Shown one piece after another: positions 29,225 to 37,140 of a stretch of DNA of 64,000 nt. A model generated the notes under the pieces. It saw nothing but the letters and a program-made list of their open reading frames with translations, made no database searches and had not been told where the DNA came from. Every line of letters begins with the position of its first letter. Within the stretch, counting starts at the first letter, position 1. Made by a program: the position numbers and the translations under genes. Source of the stretch: Cystobacter fuscus DSM 2262 (GTDB lineage: Bacteria > Myxococcota > Myxococcia > Myxococcales > Myxococcaceae); NCBI RefSeq assembly GCF_000335475.2, contig NZ_ANAH02000023.1:121380-185379 (forward strand). The letters are read 5' to 3'.

Positions 29225-31908
29225 GGGTTGCCCCCCGCGGCGGGCGCGGGTGTCGTCGTCTGGGATGCCTCCAGCACGCCCAGTTGGAATTGCTCGCCTG
29301 GCTGCAGTGAGAAGGTGCGACTGGCGAGTATCTGGAAGCGCTCGGCCGAACCGCTGATGACCAGGAGCCGGTTGGGTCCGGAGGGAAGCCGTTGCACGAC
29401 GAAGCGCCCCTGCGCGTCGGTGCGCGGACCGTCGCGGCTGATCAACGCGAGCACGTTGTCGAAGGTACTCACCCCGGACTCGGATTTGACGAGGACGTCA
29501 TAGCCCCGCAGTGGCTGGTGCGTCGTCGCATCGAGCACCGTGCCCGATACGGAGCCCCACGGCACCAGCTCGAGTTCCACCGGTGCGGAGCCGACTCCCA
29601 CCTCCACGGTGCGCAGCGCGCTTCCCTCGTCCGATGTCACTCCAATCGAGTACCGGCCAGGCACGACCCCGGGGATGCTGAACTCGCCGGACCCATCCTT
29701 GCCCTGGACCTGGTACTGCGAGGGCCCCTGGGCGGTGAGGACGAACTGGCGCACGGGACTCCCCGCCCGCCGGACGCTCCCGCGCAGCTTCAGTCCCGGA
29801 ACCAGCCGGACCTCGAGCCGCTCCTGACGGCCCTGCCGGAGCTCGCTTCGCACTCGGCCCTGTTCTCCTGTCTCGGGAGCGAAGCCCGCGATCTCGTAGG
29901 CGCCGCAGCGCAGCTGGTCGATCTGGAAGGAGCCGTCGGGGCCGCTGAGCGTCACGCGCGCCGGCTCTGGCGCGGGGCGCCCGGCGGCGGCTGATGGACT
30001 CACGCTGACCCAGGCGTCCGGTTGGGCGCCTCCGGAAGAGGCCTGAATCCTTCCGAGCACTCCACAGCCGCGGCTCTCGACGACGACGGTCAGTCCGGTG
30101 AGCTGTTGCCCGGCGGCCAGGAGGAGGCGGCCACCCGCGGCGGGAGCGCGCACTTCCAGCGCTCCGGTGGAGTCCTCCGCCTCGAGGTGGTAGGTGGCCG
30201 CCGCCAGGCCCGCCAACTTGAAGTGGCCGTCCTCCTCCGCCATGCCTCCGGTAATGCCCGCGGGCAGCCGGCCCTCGAAACCCTGGCCACGGGACTCCGC
30301 GACGGCGCGGATCGCCACGTTGCGGACCGCGCGCCCCTGCTCGTCCACCACCCGGCCCTCGATACGTCCTCCTGGCGAGAGCTGGATGCGGGTGTGCTCG
30401 GGATCTCCACTTCCGACGTCCACCGGTGCGCTGCCCCGTTCTCCCTCGAGCGTGGTGGCCACCAGGGTGAACGCGCCTGGCGGAACGCCGCTCAGCTCGA
30501 ACGCGCCTTCCCTCGTGGAGCGGGTCCGCAGGTTGAAGACGGTCATCGCCGTGAGGATGGCGCCCTGAGCGGCCTCGCGGCGTGGCTCGATGGTGATCCA
30601 CGCTTCCGCCGCCGGCTCCACGTGTCCGCGCACCGTGGCTCCGGTGTCCACCTCGACGCGCACGTCCGTGACGGAGGTGTCCTTGACCGTGACCATCGGA
30701 CTGAGGAGCCGTGGCACGAAGTTTCCACCCGTGGTGATGAGCCGGTAGCGCCCGGTCCCCGGAACCAGGAGCTGGAACGAGCCCTGCTCGTCCGAGGGAG
30801 TGGACTCCCGGGCCGACTCCTGGGTCTCCGTGTGCAGGGCGGACACGTGGGCGCCGGCCACGGGGGTGCCAGTGCCTTTCTGGACCACCTGCCCGGAGAT
30901 GCTCAGGGCGCGGTCGACGAGCAGCACGATGTCCCGCACCTGCGCGGCGATGCCCAGGTCGACCGAGACCGGCTCGGACATGAAGCCGGTGCTGGTGGCG
31001 CGCAAACGCACCCTTCCCGAGGGCAGTTGCCGGAGGACGAAGCCGCCGGAGGCGTCGGTGAGGACCGCCGGAGGCAGGTCCGCATCCAGGGAGAAGCTGC
31101 CCTGGGGGTTGTCGCTCGCCAGCGACCAGCTCACTCTCGCCCCGGCGACGGGATAAGCCCCCTCGCGGGTGAGGACCCTGCCCTGGATGGACGCCGCGGG
31201 CGTGAGCAGGAAGTCCTGTTGGCGGGGGACGCTCTCCATCCGGATCGTCGCGGCTCCGTCCGTGTAGTCCGGATGGGACGCCGTGAGGCCATAGACGCCC
31301 GCGTCGAGCCAGAGCTGGTATTGCCCGTTCGCGTCCGTCCATGCCGCGGGCCGGGGGCCCGTGCGGCCGAACTCGGGCGCGGGTACCTGCTCGACGGCGA
31401 CGACTCGCGCGCCGGCGACGGGCCCTCCGCCGACATCCAGCACCTTGCCCCGGAGCTCGACTCCGCCTGTCTGCAACTGGAAGTCCACCGTCTGGGGAGA
31501 CTCGAGTGGAGAGACGTCGAGGAGCCGCTGCGTCGGCCGGTGGCCAGGAGCGGTGGCCGACAGGGCATATCTCCCCCCGGGCAGTTGACACAGTGCCCAG
31601 CGGCCCTGTTCATCCGCCCGGGCCAGCGAGGGCTCTCCCGTGGCCTGTTGGGGGGTGGCGCTGACCGTGGCGCCCACGAGCGCCTGGCCAGACGTCGTGC
31701 CCACCCGTCCAGACACCGCGCAGCCCCCTGTCGTCGAGGGGCGTGCGGCGGCCTGGCTGGGCTCGGTCCGTGGCCTTTCCTTCCCCCGTGCGCGCTCGGC
31801 GGTGGGTCGCTCCGGCGCGGCGGGTTCGTGCTGGAAGGCCATCCACAGGGCAAGCCCGGCCAGGAGCATCACTCCGAGCGCCACCAAGAGGGGTCGTCCG
31901 CGTGCCAT
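29221..31908 (-). CDS. large carboxypeptidase-regulatory-like repeat protein
   Basis: An 895-residue protein with an N-terminal signal anchor (LLVALGVMLLAGLALWMAF) and about eight consecutive beta-sandwich repeats of the CarboxypepD_reg type. Each has the pattern G-V-x-D-x-x-G-x-P-V-A-G-A-x-V followed by a G-x-F/Y-x-L-x-x-L-P-x-G-x-Y/V turn (for example GRVGTTSGQALVGATV, GKVLDVGGGPVAGARV, GRVVDEQGRAVRNVAI). Such proteins are common in myxobacteria and probably act at the cell surface. ATG 31908 lies 11 bp after the JmjC oxygenase stop, so it is probably cotranscribed with the peptide gene cluster. Frames extending to 32049 overlap that gene and are rejected. Confidence 0.8.
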   Translation of the reverse strand: MARGRPLLVALGVMLLAGLALWMAFQHEPAAPERPTAERARGKERPRTEPSQAAARPSTTGGCAVSGRVGTTSGQALVGATVSATPQQATGEPSLARADEQGRWALCQLPGGRYALSATAPGHRPTQRLLDVSPLESPQTVDFQLQTGGVELRGKVLDVGGGPVAGARVVAVEQVPAPEFGRTGPRPAAWTDANGQYQLWLDAGVYGLTASHPDYTDGAATIRMESVPRQQDFLLTPAASIQGRVLTREGAYPVAGARVSWSLASDNPQGSFSLDADLPPAVLTDASGGFVLRQLPSGRVRLRATSTGFMSEPVSVDLGIAAQVRDIVLLVDRALSISGQVVQKGTGTPVAGAHVSALHTETQESARESTPSDEQGSFQLLVPGTGRYRLITTGGNFVPRLLSPMVTVKDTSVTDVRVEVDTGATVRGHVEPAAEAWITIEPRREAAQGAILTAMTVFNLRTRSTREGAFELSGVPPGAFTLVATTLEGERGSAPVDVGSGDPEHTRIQLSPGGRIEGRVVDEQGRAVRNVAIRAVAESRGQGFEGRLPAGITGGMAEEDGHFKLAGLAAATYHLEAEDSTGALEVRAPAAGGRLLLAAGQQLTGLTVVVESRGCGVLGRIQASSGGAQPDAWVSVSPSAAAGRPAPEPARVTLSGPDGSFQIDQLRCGAYEIAGFAPETGEQGRVRSELRQGRQERLEVRLVPGLKLRGSVRRAGSPVRQFVLTAQGPSQYQVQGKDGSGEFSIPGVVPGRYSIGVTSDEGSALRTVEVGVGSAPVELELVPWGSVSGTVLDATTHQPLRGYDVLVKSESGVSTFDNVLALISRDGPRTDAQGRFVVQRLPSGPNRLLVISGSAERFQILASRTFSLQPGEQFQLGVLEASQTTTPAPAAGGNP

Positions 31909-31919
31909 GCTGTTCTTCG

Positions 31920-33245
31920 TCAGACGTGATCCGCGGGGGTTGGACCCACGACCGGAGCGGTGACCTGTTCGCCCTCGCGGCGCAGCAGCCCCCGTGTCAG
32001 CAGGATGTCGAGCACCTCGATGCCCTGCTTCAAGGAGATGTCTCCCCACTGCTCCACCTCGGCCACGGTGAAGCGCTGGCGGGCCGCGATGCCGCGCACG
32101 AGTGACAACGCATCACCGGGCAGGAGCACCTCGGTATTGCAGCCATAGACATACACGAACTGAGTCCCGTCCGGTCCGGGCCGCCTCACATAGGGGAGGG
32201 GGTAGGGTTCGGTGCGCACCAGCACATCCTCCGGTTTCAGGGGCGAGGTGGGTGCCTGGCCGTCCAGCGAGACGTAGGGACTGCTGGTGACCGCGCGCCG
32301 CCAGATGCGCTCCAGCTCGACCCCGCGGGAGGACAGCTTGCCGAGCATGTCACGCAGCTCGCCCAGGCGCGCGGTGATGAACTGCTCCACCTCCAGGGGG
32401 ACTTCACCGGGCCGCGTCTGCTCCAGGGGAGTGGCGGGCAGGATGGCGCGCCACTCCAGCTTCTCGCTGAGCATGCGCTCGAGTTCCGGGAAGAGCACCT
32501 GCAGCATGCCGATCGTCTCGAAGGCCATGTTGAGCGCGAGCGACTCCCCGCTGGCCTTCGCGTTGTGCCACGTGCCGGGCGGCAGGTAGAGCAGATCTCC
32601 GGGCTCGAGCAGCACCTCTTCGAACTGGCTCTCGTCCGGGGTGGGCACGTCCAGCTTCTGCCGTCTGTTGTTGTGCTCACCGTGCCGGATCTGACCGTCC
32701 TTCTGGACGAGCGCATTGGCGAGCGGGTAGTTCGTCGCGGGAAGCCGCGAGTACAGCCAACGCTTGCTGCCGGAGATCTGGATGATCGTCGCATGGCGCG
32801 CGTCGTAGTGGGTGTCCAGACCCTCTCCATCCGGGGAGAGGTAGCAGTTGAAGCGCACCGGCGTGGCCAGGTTCATCTGGCGCTTGATGTGCGCGGCGAA
32901 CTCCGCGAGCGCCGCGTCTCCCGCGGTGATGTCATTGACGCAGACGGTGGTCCGGGAGGCGAGCGCCTCGCGGACCTGGGTCGGTTCGATCTCGATGCCC
33001 GCCTGGAGGTCGTGGCGGTTGCGCCACAGCGCTCGGAGCGAGAAGGGCCCGGGCTTCCGCTTGTCGAAGCCCACGCGCAAGATGGCCCGGTCGAACCGCT
33101 CCCGATCGAAGAGCCGGGCGAACTTGGTGGGCGTTCCTCGGACGTAGAGGGGCTTCTTCTCCCAGTACTCGGAAAGGAACTCCTTCGGGCTGACCGGGTA
33201 CAGGAACTCCGCGAGTTCCTTGCCCGAAGCGTTGCTCATGCTCAT
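31920..33245 (-). CDS. JmjC/cupin-4 family iron(II)/2-oxoglutarate oxygenase
   Basis: A 441-residue protein of the cupin-4/JmjC class (the ROXA/YcfD-like ribosomal oxygenases). The double-stranded beta-helix carries the metal triad: THYDARH (His146, Asp148) and PGTWHN (His227). A C-terminal winged-helix-like part follows (about 370-430), as in that family. Family members hydroxylate protein side chains such as Arg or His using Fe(II), O2 and 2-oxoglutarate. Here the gene is 74 bp downstream of the ABC exporter in a graspetide-type cluster, so the peptide product is a candidate substrate; a ribosomal protein is the alternative. ATG 33245 is preceded by GAGGTGG. Confidence 0.85.
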   Translation of the reverse strand: MSMSNASGKELAEFLYPVSPKEFLSEYWEKKPLYVRGTPTKFARLFDRERFDRAILRVGFDKRKPGPFSLRALWRNRHDLQAGIEIEPTQVREALASRTTVCVNDITAGDAALAEFAAHIKRQMNLATPVRFNCYLSPDGEGLDTHYDARHATIIQISGSKRWLYSRLPATNYPLANALVQKDGQIRHGEHNNRRQKLDVPTPDESQFEEVLLEPGDLLYLPPGTWHNAKASGESLALNMAFETIGMLQVLFPELERMLSEKLEWRAILPATPLEQTRPGEVPLEVEQFITARLGELRDMLGKLSSRGVELERIWRRAVTSSPYVSLDGQAPTSPLKPEDVLVRTEPYPLPYVRRPGPDGTQFVYVYGCNTEVLLPGDALSLVRGIAARQRFTVAEVEQWGDISLKQGIEVLDILLTRGLLRREGEQVTAPVVGPTPADHV

Positions 33246-33319
33246 GAAACCACCTCATGCGTGAAAGAGGATCGACGCAGTGGAGTTTCCCCTCGAGGGG
33301 GAGGCGAGCCAGCCTAGCA

Positions 33320-35182
33320 TCAACCCAGGGTGCGCAGCATGGGCTCCGCGGGGGTCTCCCGCGGTTCGAGGTCGTCGACATAGGGGGAGGCCTGCAGCCG
33401 GAACAGCCGGGCATAGGTGCCCTCCGCCCGCAGGAGCGATTCGTGATCGCCCTGCTCGACGATTCTTCCCTTGTCGAGCACCACGATGCGATCCGCCACG
33501 CGTGTCGATGACAGCCGGTGGGTGATGAAGACGACGGCGCGGCCACGCCCCAATTCCCGGAGCCGGTGGAACAGGTCGTGCTCCTGGCGCGCGTCCAGGG
33601 CGGAGGAGGGCTCGTCGAGGATGAGCAGTGGCGCCGCTCGGACGAAGGCGCGCGCCACGGCGATCCGCTGCCACTGGCCGGAGGAGAGTTGAACGCCGTC
33701 CTCGAACGCGCGACCGAGCATCGTGTTCACGCCATGGGGCAGTCCCGCCACCACGTCGTCCAGGCCCGCGGCGTGCAGGGCCGCCTCGAGCTGGTCGGCG
33801 CGGGCCTCGTTGCCCAACAGGACGTTGTCTCTCAGGGTGAGCTCGAAGCGCGCGAAGTCCTGCCACACCACGCTCACGAGCGAGCGGTATTCGTCGGGAT
33901 CGAACTGGCGCAGATCCGTGCCGTTGAGGGTCATCACCCCTTCGGAGGGATCGTAGAGCCGGGCCAGCAGCTTCACGAGTGTCGTCTTGCCGGAGCCATT
34001 TTCTCCCACGATGGAGACCACCTCGCCGGGTCGCAGGCGCAGGTTGATGTCGTGCAGCGTGGGTTGCTCGGCTCCCGGGTAGCGGAAGCCCACCTGGCGC
34101 AGTTCCACCTCGTGGTGGATGTCCCGGGGGAGGGGGACACGGGGGGCCCGGTCCTGCAGCGTGGGCTGGAGCCGCAGGAACTCGAAATAGCGGCTCAGGA
34201 ACAGGTTGTGCTCGAACGCGCTCGACAAGGACATCAGCACCGAGGACAGGTGGATCTGGAGCGTCTGGAGGGCCGCCACCCCCATGGTCAGCGTGCCCAG
34301 GGACATCCGTCCGCCGAGTGCTTCCAGCGCCAGCGCCCCATAGGCGCCGTAATAGGCGACCCGGGACAGGACACGCCCTCCGAGTCCCAGGCGCGCGTTC
34401 TGCGAGGCGAGCGCGCGGTCTTCCGTGAGGAATGTCTTCAACCGCTCCCGCATGTGCTCCAGCAGCCAGGGCGCCACGCCGAACACACGCATCTCCTTGG
34501 CGAGCGTGCCGTCGGTGAGAATGCCCTGGTAGTAGGCGAGGCGGCGGCCCGATGGACTGCGCATGTCCATCAACCCGAACTTGCGCGCGACCCCGCGGAA
34601 TTGGAACCGCATCTCGGGAATGCACGCCAGCAGCACGATCGCCAGGGCCGCCGGGAAGAGGCCCACCACGAGCACCCCCTGGGCCACCAGGGTCGCCAGG
34701 GACTGCATCCCCCGGAGCGTCTCCCGGTACAGCACCATGGGGCGGAAGCCCACCTCGCGCGTCGCCTTCTCGAGCTGGTCGTAGAAATGAGGGGTGTCGA
34801 AGTGCGCCAGGTCGAGCGATGCCGCCTTCGCGAGCACCGAGAGCGTGGCCTGGGCCTCGACCTTGCGCCCCAGTCCATCGTTCACGTACTCCGCGAGCGC
34901 CTGGAACAGCTCACGGGAGATCGCGAGCAGGGCCATCAGCCCGATCCACCCCAGCACGCGGTACAGGTTCTCCTCCGAGGGCCGGGCGATGCCCGCCGCC
35001 ACTCCGTCCACCACGCCCTTGGATGCCCACAAGAGGCCCGTGGGAATGCAGGCTCCCACCACGAGGAGCACGGCGGCCAGGAGCGTCCCGGGTGGATCCG
35101 TGTTCCACACCAGCCGCAACACGCGCCAGACGAACGCGAGCGTGAGCGGTGCCTGCGTGCGCGGTCTTCCGGTCGATGCCAA
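33320..35182 (-). CDS. ABC transporter, fused permease and ATPase (peptide exporter)
   Basis: A 620-residue ABC half-transporter: a six-helix membrane domain (about 15-330) followed by an ATPase domain. The ATPase has Walker A IVGENGSGKTT near residue 393-403, signature LSSGQWQRIAVARA, Walker B LLILDEPSSALD and the switch His in VVFITHRLSS. There is no N-terminal C39 peptidase domain, so it probably does not cleave a leader. It lies between the ATP-grasp ligase (36 bp upstream) and the oxygenase, as expected for export of a modified peptide. The start is TTG 35182, with GGAAAGGG 7 nt upstream; no ATG is available nearby. Confidence 0.9.
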   Translation of the reverse strand: MASTGRPRTQAPLTLAFVWRVLRLVWNTDPPGTLLAAVLLVVGACIPTGLLWASKGVVDGVAAGIARPSEENLYRVLGWIGLMALLAISRELFQALAEYVNDGLGRKVEAQATLSVLAKAASLDLAHFDTPHFYDQLEKATREVGFRPMVLYRETLRGMQSLATLVAQGVLVVGLFPAALAIVLLACIPEMRFQFRGVARKFGLMDMRSPSGRRLAYYQGILTDGTLAKEMRVFGVAPWLLEHMRERLKTFLTEDRALASQNARLGLGGRVLSRVAYYGAYGALALEALGGRMSLGTLTMGVAALQTLQIHLSSVLMSLSSAFEHNLFLSRYFEFLRLQPTLQDRAPRVPLPRDIHHEVELRQVGFRYPGAEQPTLHDINLRLRPGEVVSIVGENGSGKTTLVKLLARLYDPSEGVMTLNGTDLRQFDPDEYRSLVSVVWQDFARFELTLRDNVLLGNEARADQLEAALHAAGLDDVVAGLPHGVNTMLGRAFEDGVQLSSGQWQRIAVARAFVRAAPLLILDEPSSALDARQEHDLFHRLRELGRGRAVVFITHRLSSTRVADRIVVLDKGRIVEQGDHESLLRAEGTYARLFRLQASPYVDDLEPRETPAEPMLRTLG

Positions 35183-35218
35183 GAACGAACCCTTTCCGGG
35201 CGGCTTCCGCCCAGCCTG

Positions 35219-36205
35219 TCAGCCCATCCCGCCGCGCACCAGCATGGCGGCGAGGGCATCGGAGATGGGCAGCTCCGTGGCATCCTCGATCCAGGCGTAC
35301 ATTCCGGTGGGGTTCATCTCCAGGAAGACATACTCGCCCTCGGGCGTGAAGATCATGTCGATGGCCGAGTAGGCCAGCCCGAACTCCCGCGTCATCGCCA
35401 GGCAGGCCTCGGCGACCTTGGGGGGCAGCGCGTGGACGCGGTGAGAGATCTTCACGGCTTCGTTCCACGTTCGCCGGTAGTCGGTGGACGTCGCTTCGTG
35501 GTGCTGTGAATGGAGCTCCGCCGCGAAGACCTCGTTGCCGACGATGGTGATGCGCACCTCGAACTTCTTGGGCACATAGGCCTGGAGGATGGCCGGACAG
35601 AACTGGAGCTGGTCGAGCTCGGCGATGTCCTTCTCGCTCAGGATGTTGGTGTAGATCATCCGCGGAGGTGTCGCGGCATCACCGTGCTTCTCGAACAACA
35701 CCGGCAGGCCGATGGCCTTGTAGGCGACCTTGGCATGCCGCGCGCAGAAGGCCTTGGCGTCCTCGGGAGAATTGGTGACCAGCGTGGGCGGCACCTGGAG
35801 GCCGAACCGTGGCGCGAGCGCGAGCTGGCGAGGCTTGTCATTCGCGGCATGGTTGCGGTCGTTCACGTTGACCATGAACGCGCGCTCCTGCAGGACGCGA
35901 TAGGCGCTGTGCATCACCGTCTGGCACTGATGATGGATGAACTTCGACTCCGGCGCGGAGATGCCCTCGGGCAGATCATACTCCCCGTACTTCCACAACC
36001 ACGCCGAGCGCACGCTGGACAAGTCAATCCGCTTGCCCGAGCCATTCACGAAGAACGCGGTCGTTCGATCCGAGCCCAGCGCGACCCGTGCCTTCCGGGG
36101 ATAGTCGTTCGTGTTGAAGCGGGCCCAGGGCTGCCCCATCTTGCTGAGTCGCCGGATGACCCGGTCGGCCGTGGGCTCCCAGGCATTCGTGGTGATGAGA
36201 ATCAT
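35219..36205 (-). CDS. MvdD-family ATP-grasp peptide ligase (graspetide synthetase)
   Basis: A 328-residue ATP-grasp enzyme of the MvdC/MvdD type, which activates side-chain carboxylates of a precursor peptide by phosphorylation and forms ester or amide bonds to Ser/Thr or Lys side chains. It shows the N-terminal TTNAWEPTADRVIRRL opening, AYKAIG (ATP site), IYTNILSEKDI, the PAILQAYVPKKFEVRITIVGNEVFAAELHSQ core and the metal site AIDMIFTPEGEYVFLEMNPTG (Asp283, Glu296, Asn298). The usual DWR after the SQ segment is replaced by TDYRRTW. ATG 36205 lacks a good ribosome site, so its expression may be limiting relative to the precursors. Two precursor genes lie just upstream. Only one ligase is present, so ring types may be fewer than in microviridin. 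Confidence 0.9.
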   Translation of the reverse strand: MILITTNAWEPTADRVIRRLSKMGQPWARFNTNDYPRKARVALGSDRTTAFFVNGSGKRIDLSSVRSAWLWKYGEYDLPEGISAPESKFIHHQCQTVMHSAYRVLQERAFMVNVNDRNHAANDKPRQLALAPRFGLQVPPTLVTNSPEDAKAFCARHAKVAYKAIGLPVLFEKHGDAATPPRMIYTNILSEKDIAELDQLQFCPAILQAYVPKKFEVRITIVGNEVFAAELHSQHHEATSTDYRRTWNEAVKISHRVHALPPKVAEACLAMTREFGLAYSAIDMIFTPEGEYVFLEMNPTGMYAWIEDATELPISDALAAMLVRGGMG

Positions 36206-36264
36206 AGGGTGGGGTTCAACTGCTGATCTGTGCGTTCACCGGGCTCGGTCCACCCGGCGCATAC

Positions 36265-36278
36265 CGTGGGGCCCCACG
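36265..36278. promoter_or_regulatory. palindrome between precursor and ligase genes (possible attenuator)
   Basis: CGTGGGGCCCCACG is a perfect 14-bp palindrome in the 114-bp gap between the second precursor and the ligase. As RNA, neighbouring molecules or bulged forms could pair; a second stem, CCGGG with CCCGG, lies next to it (about 36239-36257). Partial termination here would favour precursor over enzyme synthesis. Confidence 0.3.
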
Positions 36279-36319
36279 TCTCGCGACGGGCCGGCCACTG
36301 GGGGTGAACCGCCTGGCGG

Positions 36320-36553
36320 CTAGGGAACGAAGTCGGCGTCGAGGTACAACTTGCCGTTGATGTAATCCGCCGTGCTGGTGCCCCCGATCGGTGGTTCGAT
36401 CTCATCGGCGGAGGAGGCGCTGTGTTGCAGGACGAAGCCGTCGACTTCTGGCGCGTACTCCGCCGCCACCTGGCTTGCCTTCATGCACTCCTCGAAGCGT
36501 TTGAAGAACAGGGCTGGGACCGCGGCGCTCGTGGTGCTGGCATCAGTTCGCAT
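36320..36553 (-). CDS. graspetide precursor peptide B
   Basis: A 77-residue precursor. It aligns without gaps to peptide A over the leader: both have STT near residue 6, PALFFKRFEE (13-22), and EY-x-PEVDG (32-39). The FFKRF block corresponds to the PFFARFL recognition helix of microviridin leaders. DEIEPPIGG (50-58) marks the end of the leader. The core is TSTADYINGKLYLDADFVP (59-77), with Thr/Ser and Lys68 as nucleophiles and Asp63, Asp72 and Asp74 as possible carboxylate partners. ATG 36553 has AAGGAG well placed; the longer frame to 36691 overlaps the intergenic structure and is rejected by the alignment. Confidence 0.85.
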   Translation of the reverse strand: MRTDASTTSAAVPALFFKRFEECMKASQVAAEYAPEVDGFVLQHSASSADEIEPPIGGTSTADYINGKLYLDADFVP

Positions 36554-36587
36554 GGCCGCTCCTTGGAGGAGAATCATGTCAAGAGTC

Positions 36588-36635
36588 GACCAGCCCACGT
36601 GCTCGCCGGAACGGCGCGAACACGATCGGCTGGTC
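36588..36635. repeat. inverted repeat between the two precursor genes
   Basis: GACCAGCC (36588-36595) and GGCTGGTC (36628-36635) could form an 8-bp stem enclosing 32 nt that contain further GC-rich pairing. It lies in the 107-bp gap between precursors A and B. It may modulate read-through or mRNA stability. Confidence 0.3.
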
Positions 36636-36660
36636 TCCTCGTCAGGCGATTCGTCGGTGA

Positions 36661-36903
36661 CTAGAAGTCCGCGTCGGCGTCGGCATCCCACTTGCCGCCA
36701 CTGCCGTAGGTGCCGCTGGCGCTGCCGCTGCCGCCGTCGCCCGGCTGCTCGACCTCATCCTGGATCGCGGTGAGACGGAAGACGAGGCCGTCGACTTCCG
36801 GAGAGTACTCGTAGGAGCCGATGTTCTGGCGCATGGGCTCCTCGAAGCGCTTGAAGAAGAGGGCAGGGGACACGGCGGGGGTGGTGCTGATCTCAGTCTG
36901 CAT
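36661..36903 (-). CDS. graspetide precursor peptide A
   Basis: An 80-residue precursor, first gene of the cluster. I chose ATG 36903, not 36924, because it has a perfect GGAGGATTC ribosome site and makes peptides A and B align residue for residue (STT, PALFFKRFEE, EYSPEVDG). The leader ends in DEVEQPGDGG (49-58). The core, residues 59-80, is Ser/Gly-rich and then reads GTYGSGGKWDADADADF. Lys71 followed by four Asp at every second position (73, 75, 77, 79) is the obvious ring-forming element, with Ser/Thr 59-68 as further ester donors. The actual bond pattern cannot be read from sequence. Confidence 0.88.
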   Translation of the reverse strand: MQTEISTTPAVSPALFFKRFEEPMRQNIGSYEYSPEVDGLVFRLTAIQDEVEQPGDGGSGSASGTYGSGGKWDADADADF

Positions 36904-36952
36904 GAATCCTCCGGGGGACTTCACTCAGCTGCTCTGTTCATAAGGCGACATT

Positions 36953-36981
36953 ATGGTACGCCAATAAAAAGAATGGAGCAA
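36953..36981 (-). promoter_or_regulatory. promoter of the graspetide operon
   Basis: TTGCTC (36981-36976) and TACCAT (36958-36953) are 17 bp apart on the minus strand, inside a locally AT-rich stretch that stands out in this GC-rich window. The predicted start is near 36946, giving a leader of roughly 43 nt with the strong GGAGGA site before precursor A. Confidence 0.5.
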
Positions 36982-37041
36982 GCCTGTTTGTGCATTTTCT
37001 CCGTACTCCTGGAATCGCGGGGAAGAGCGGAGAGCGACGGA

Positions 37042-37064
37042 TGAGCGGGCGCCCTTCCCGCTCA
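37042..37064 (-). terminator. hairpin between the 37141 gene and the graspetide promoter
   Basis: TGAGCGGG (37042-37049) and CCCGCTCA (37057-37064) form a perfect 8-bp stem with a 7-nt loop, 77 nt after the upstream gene's stop and before the AT-rich promoter. No T-run follows. It may insulate the peptide operon. Confidence 0.4.
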
Positions 37065-37140
37065 GGTCGGTTCATGCAACGCCACGACCCCGGTCCTTCG
37101 GCGCGACCGTCTGGGTGAGCGAGCAGGACATGGCGGTGGG

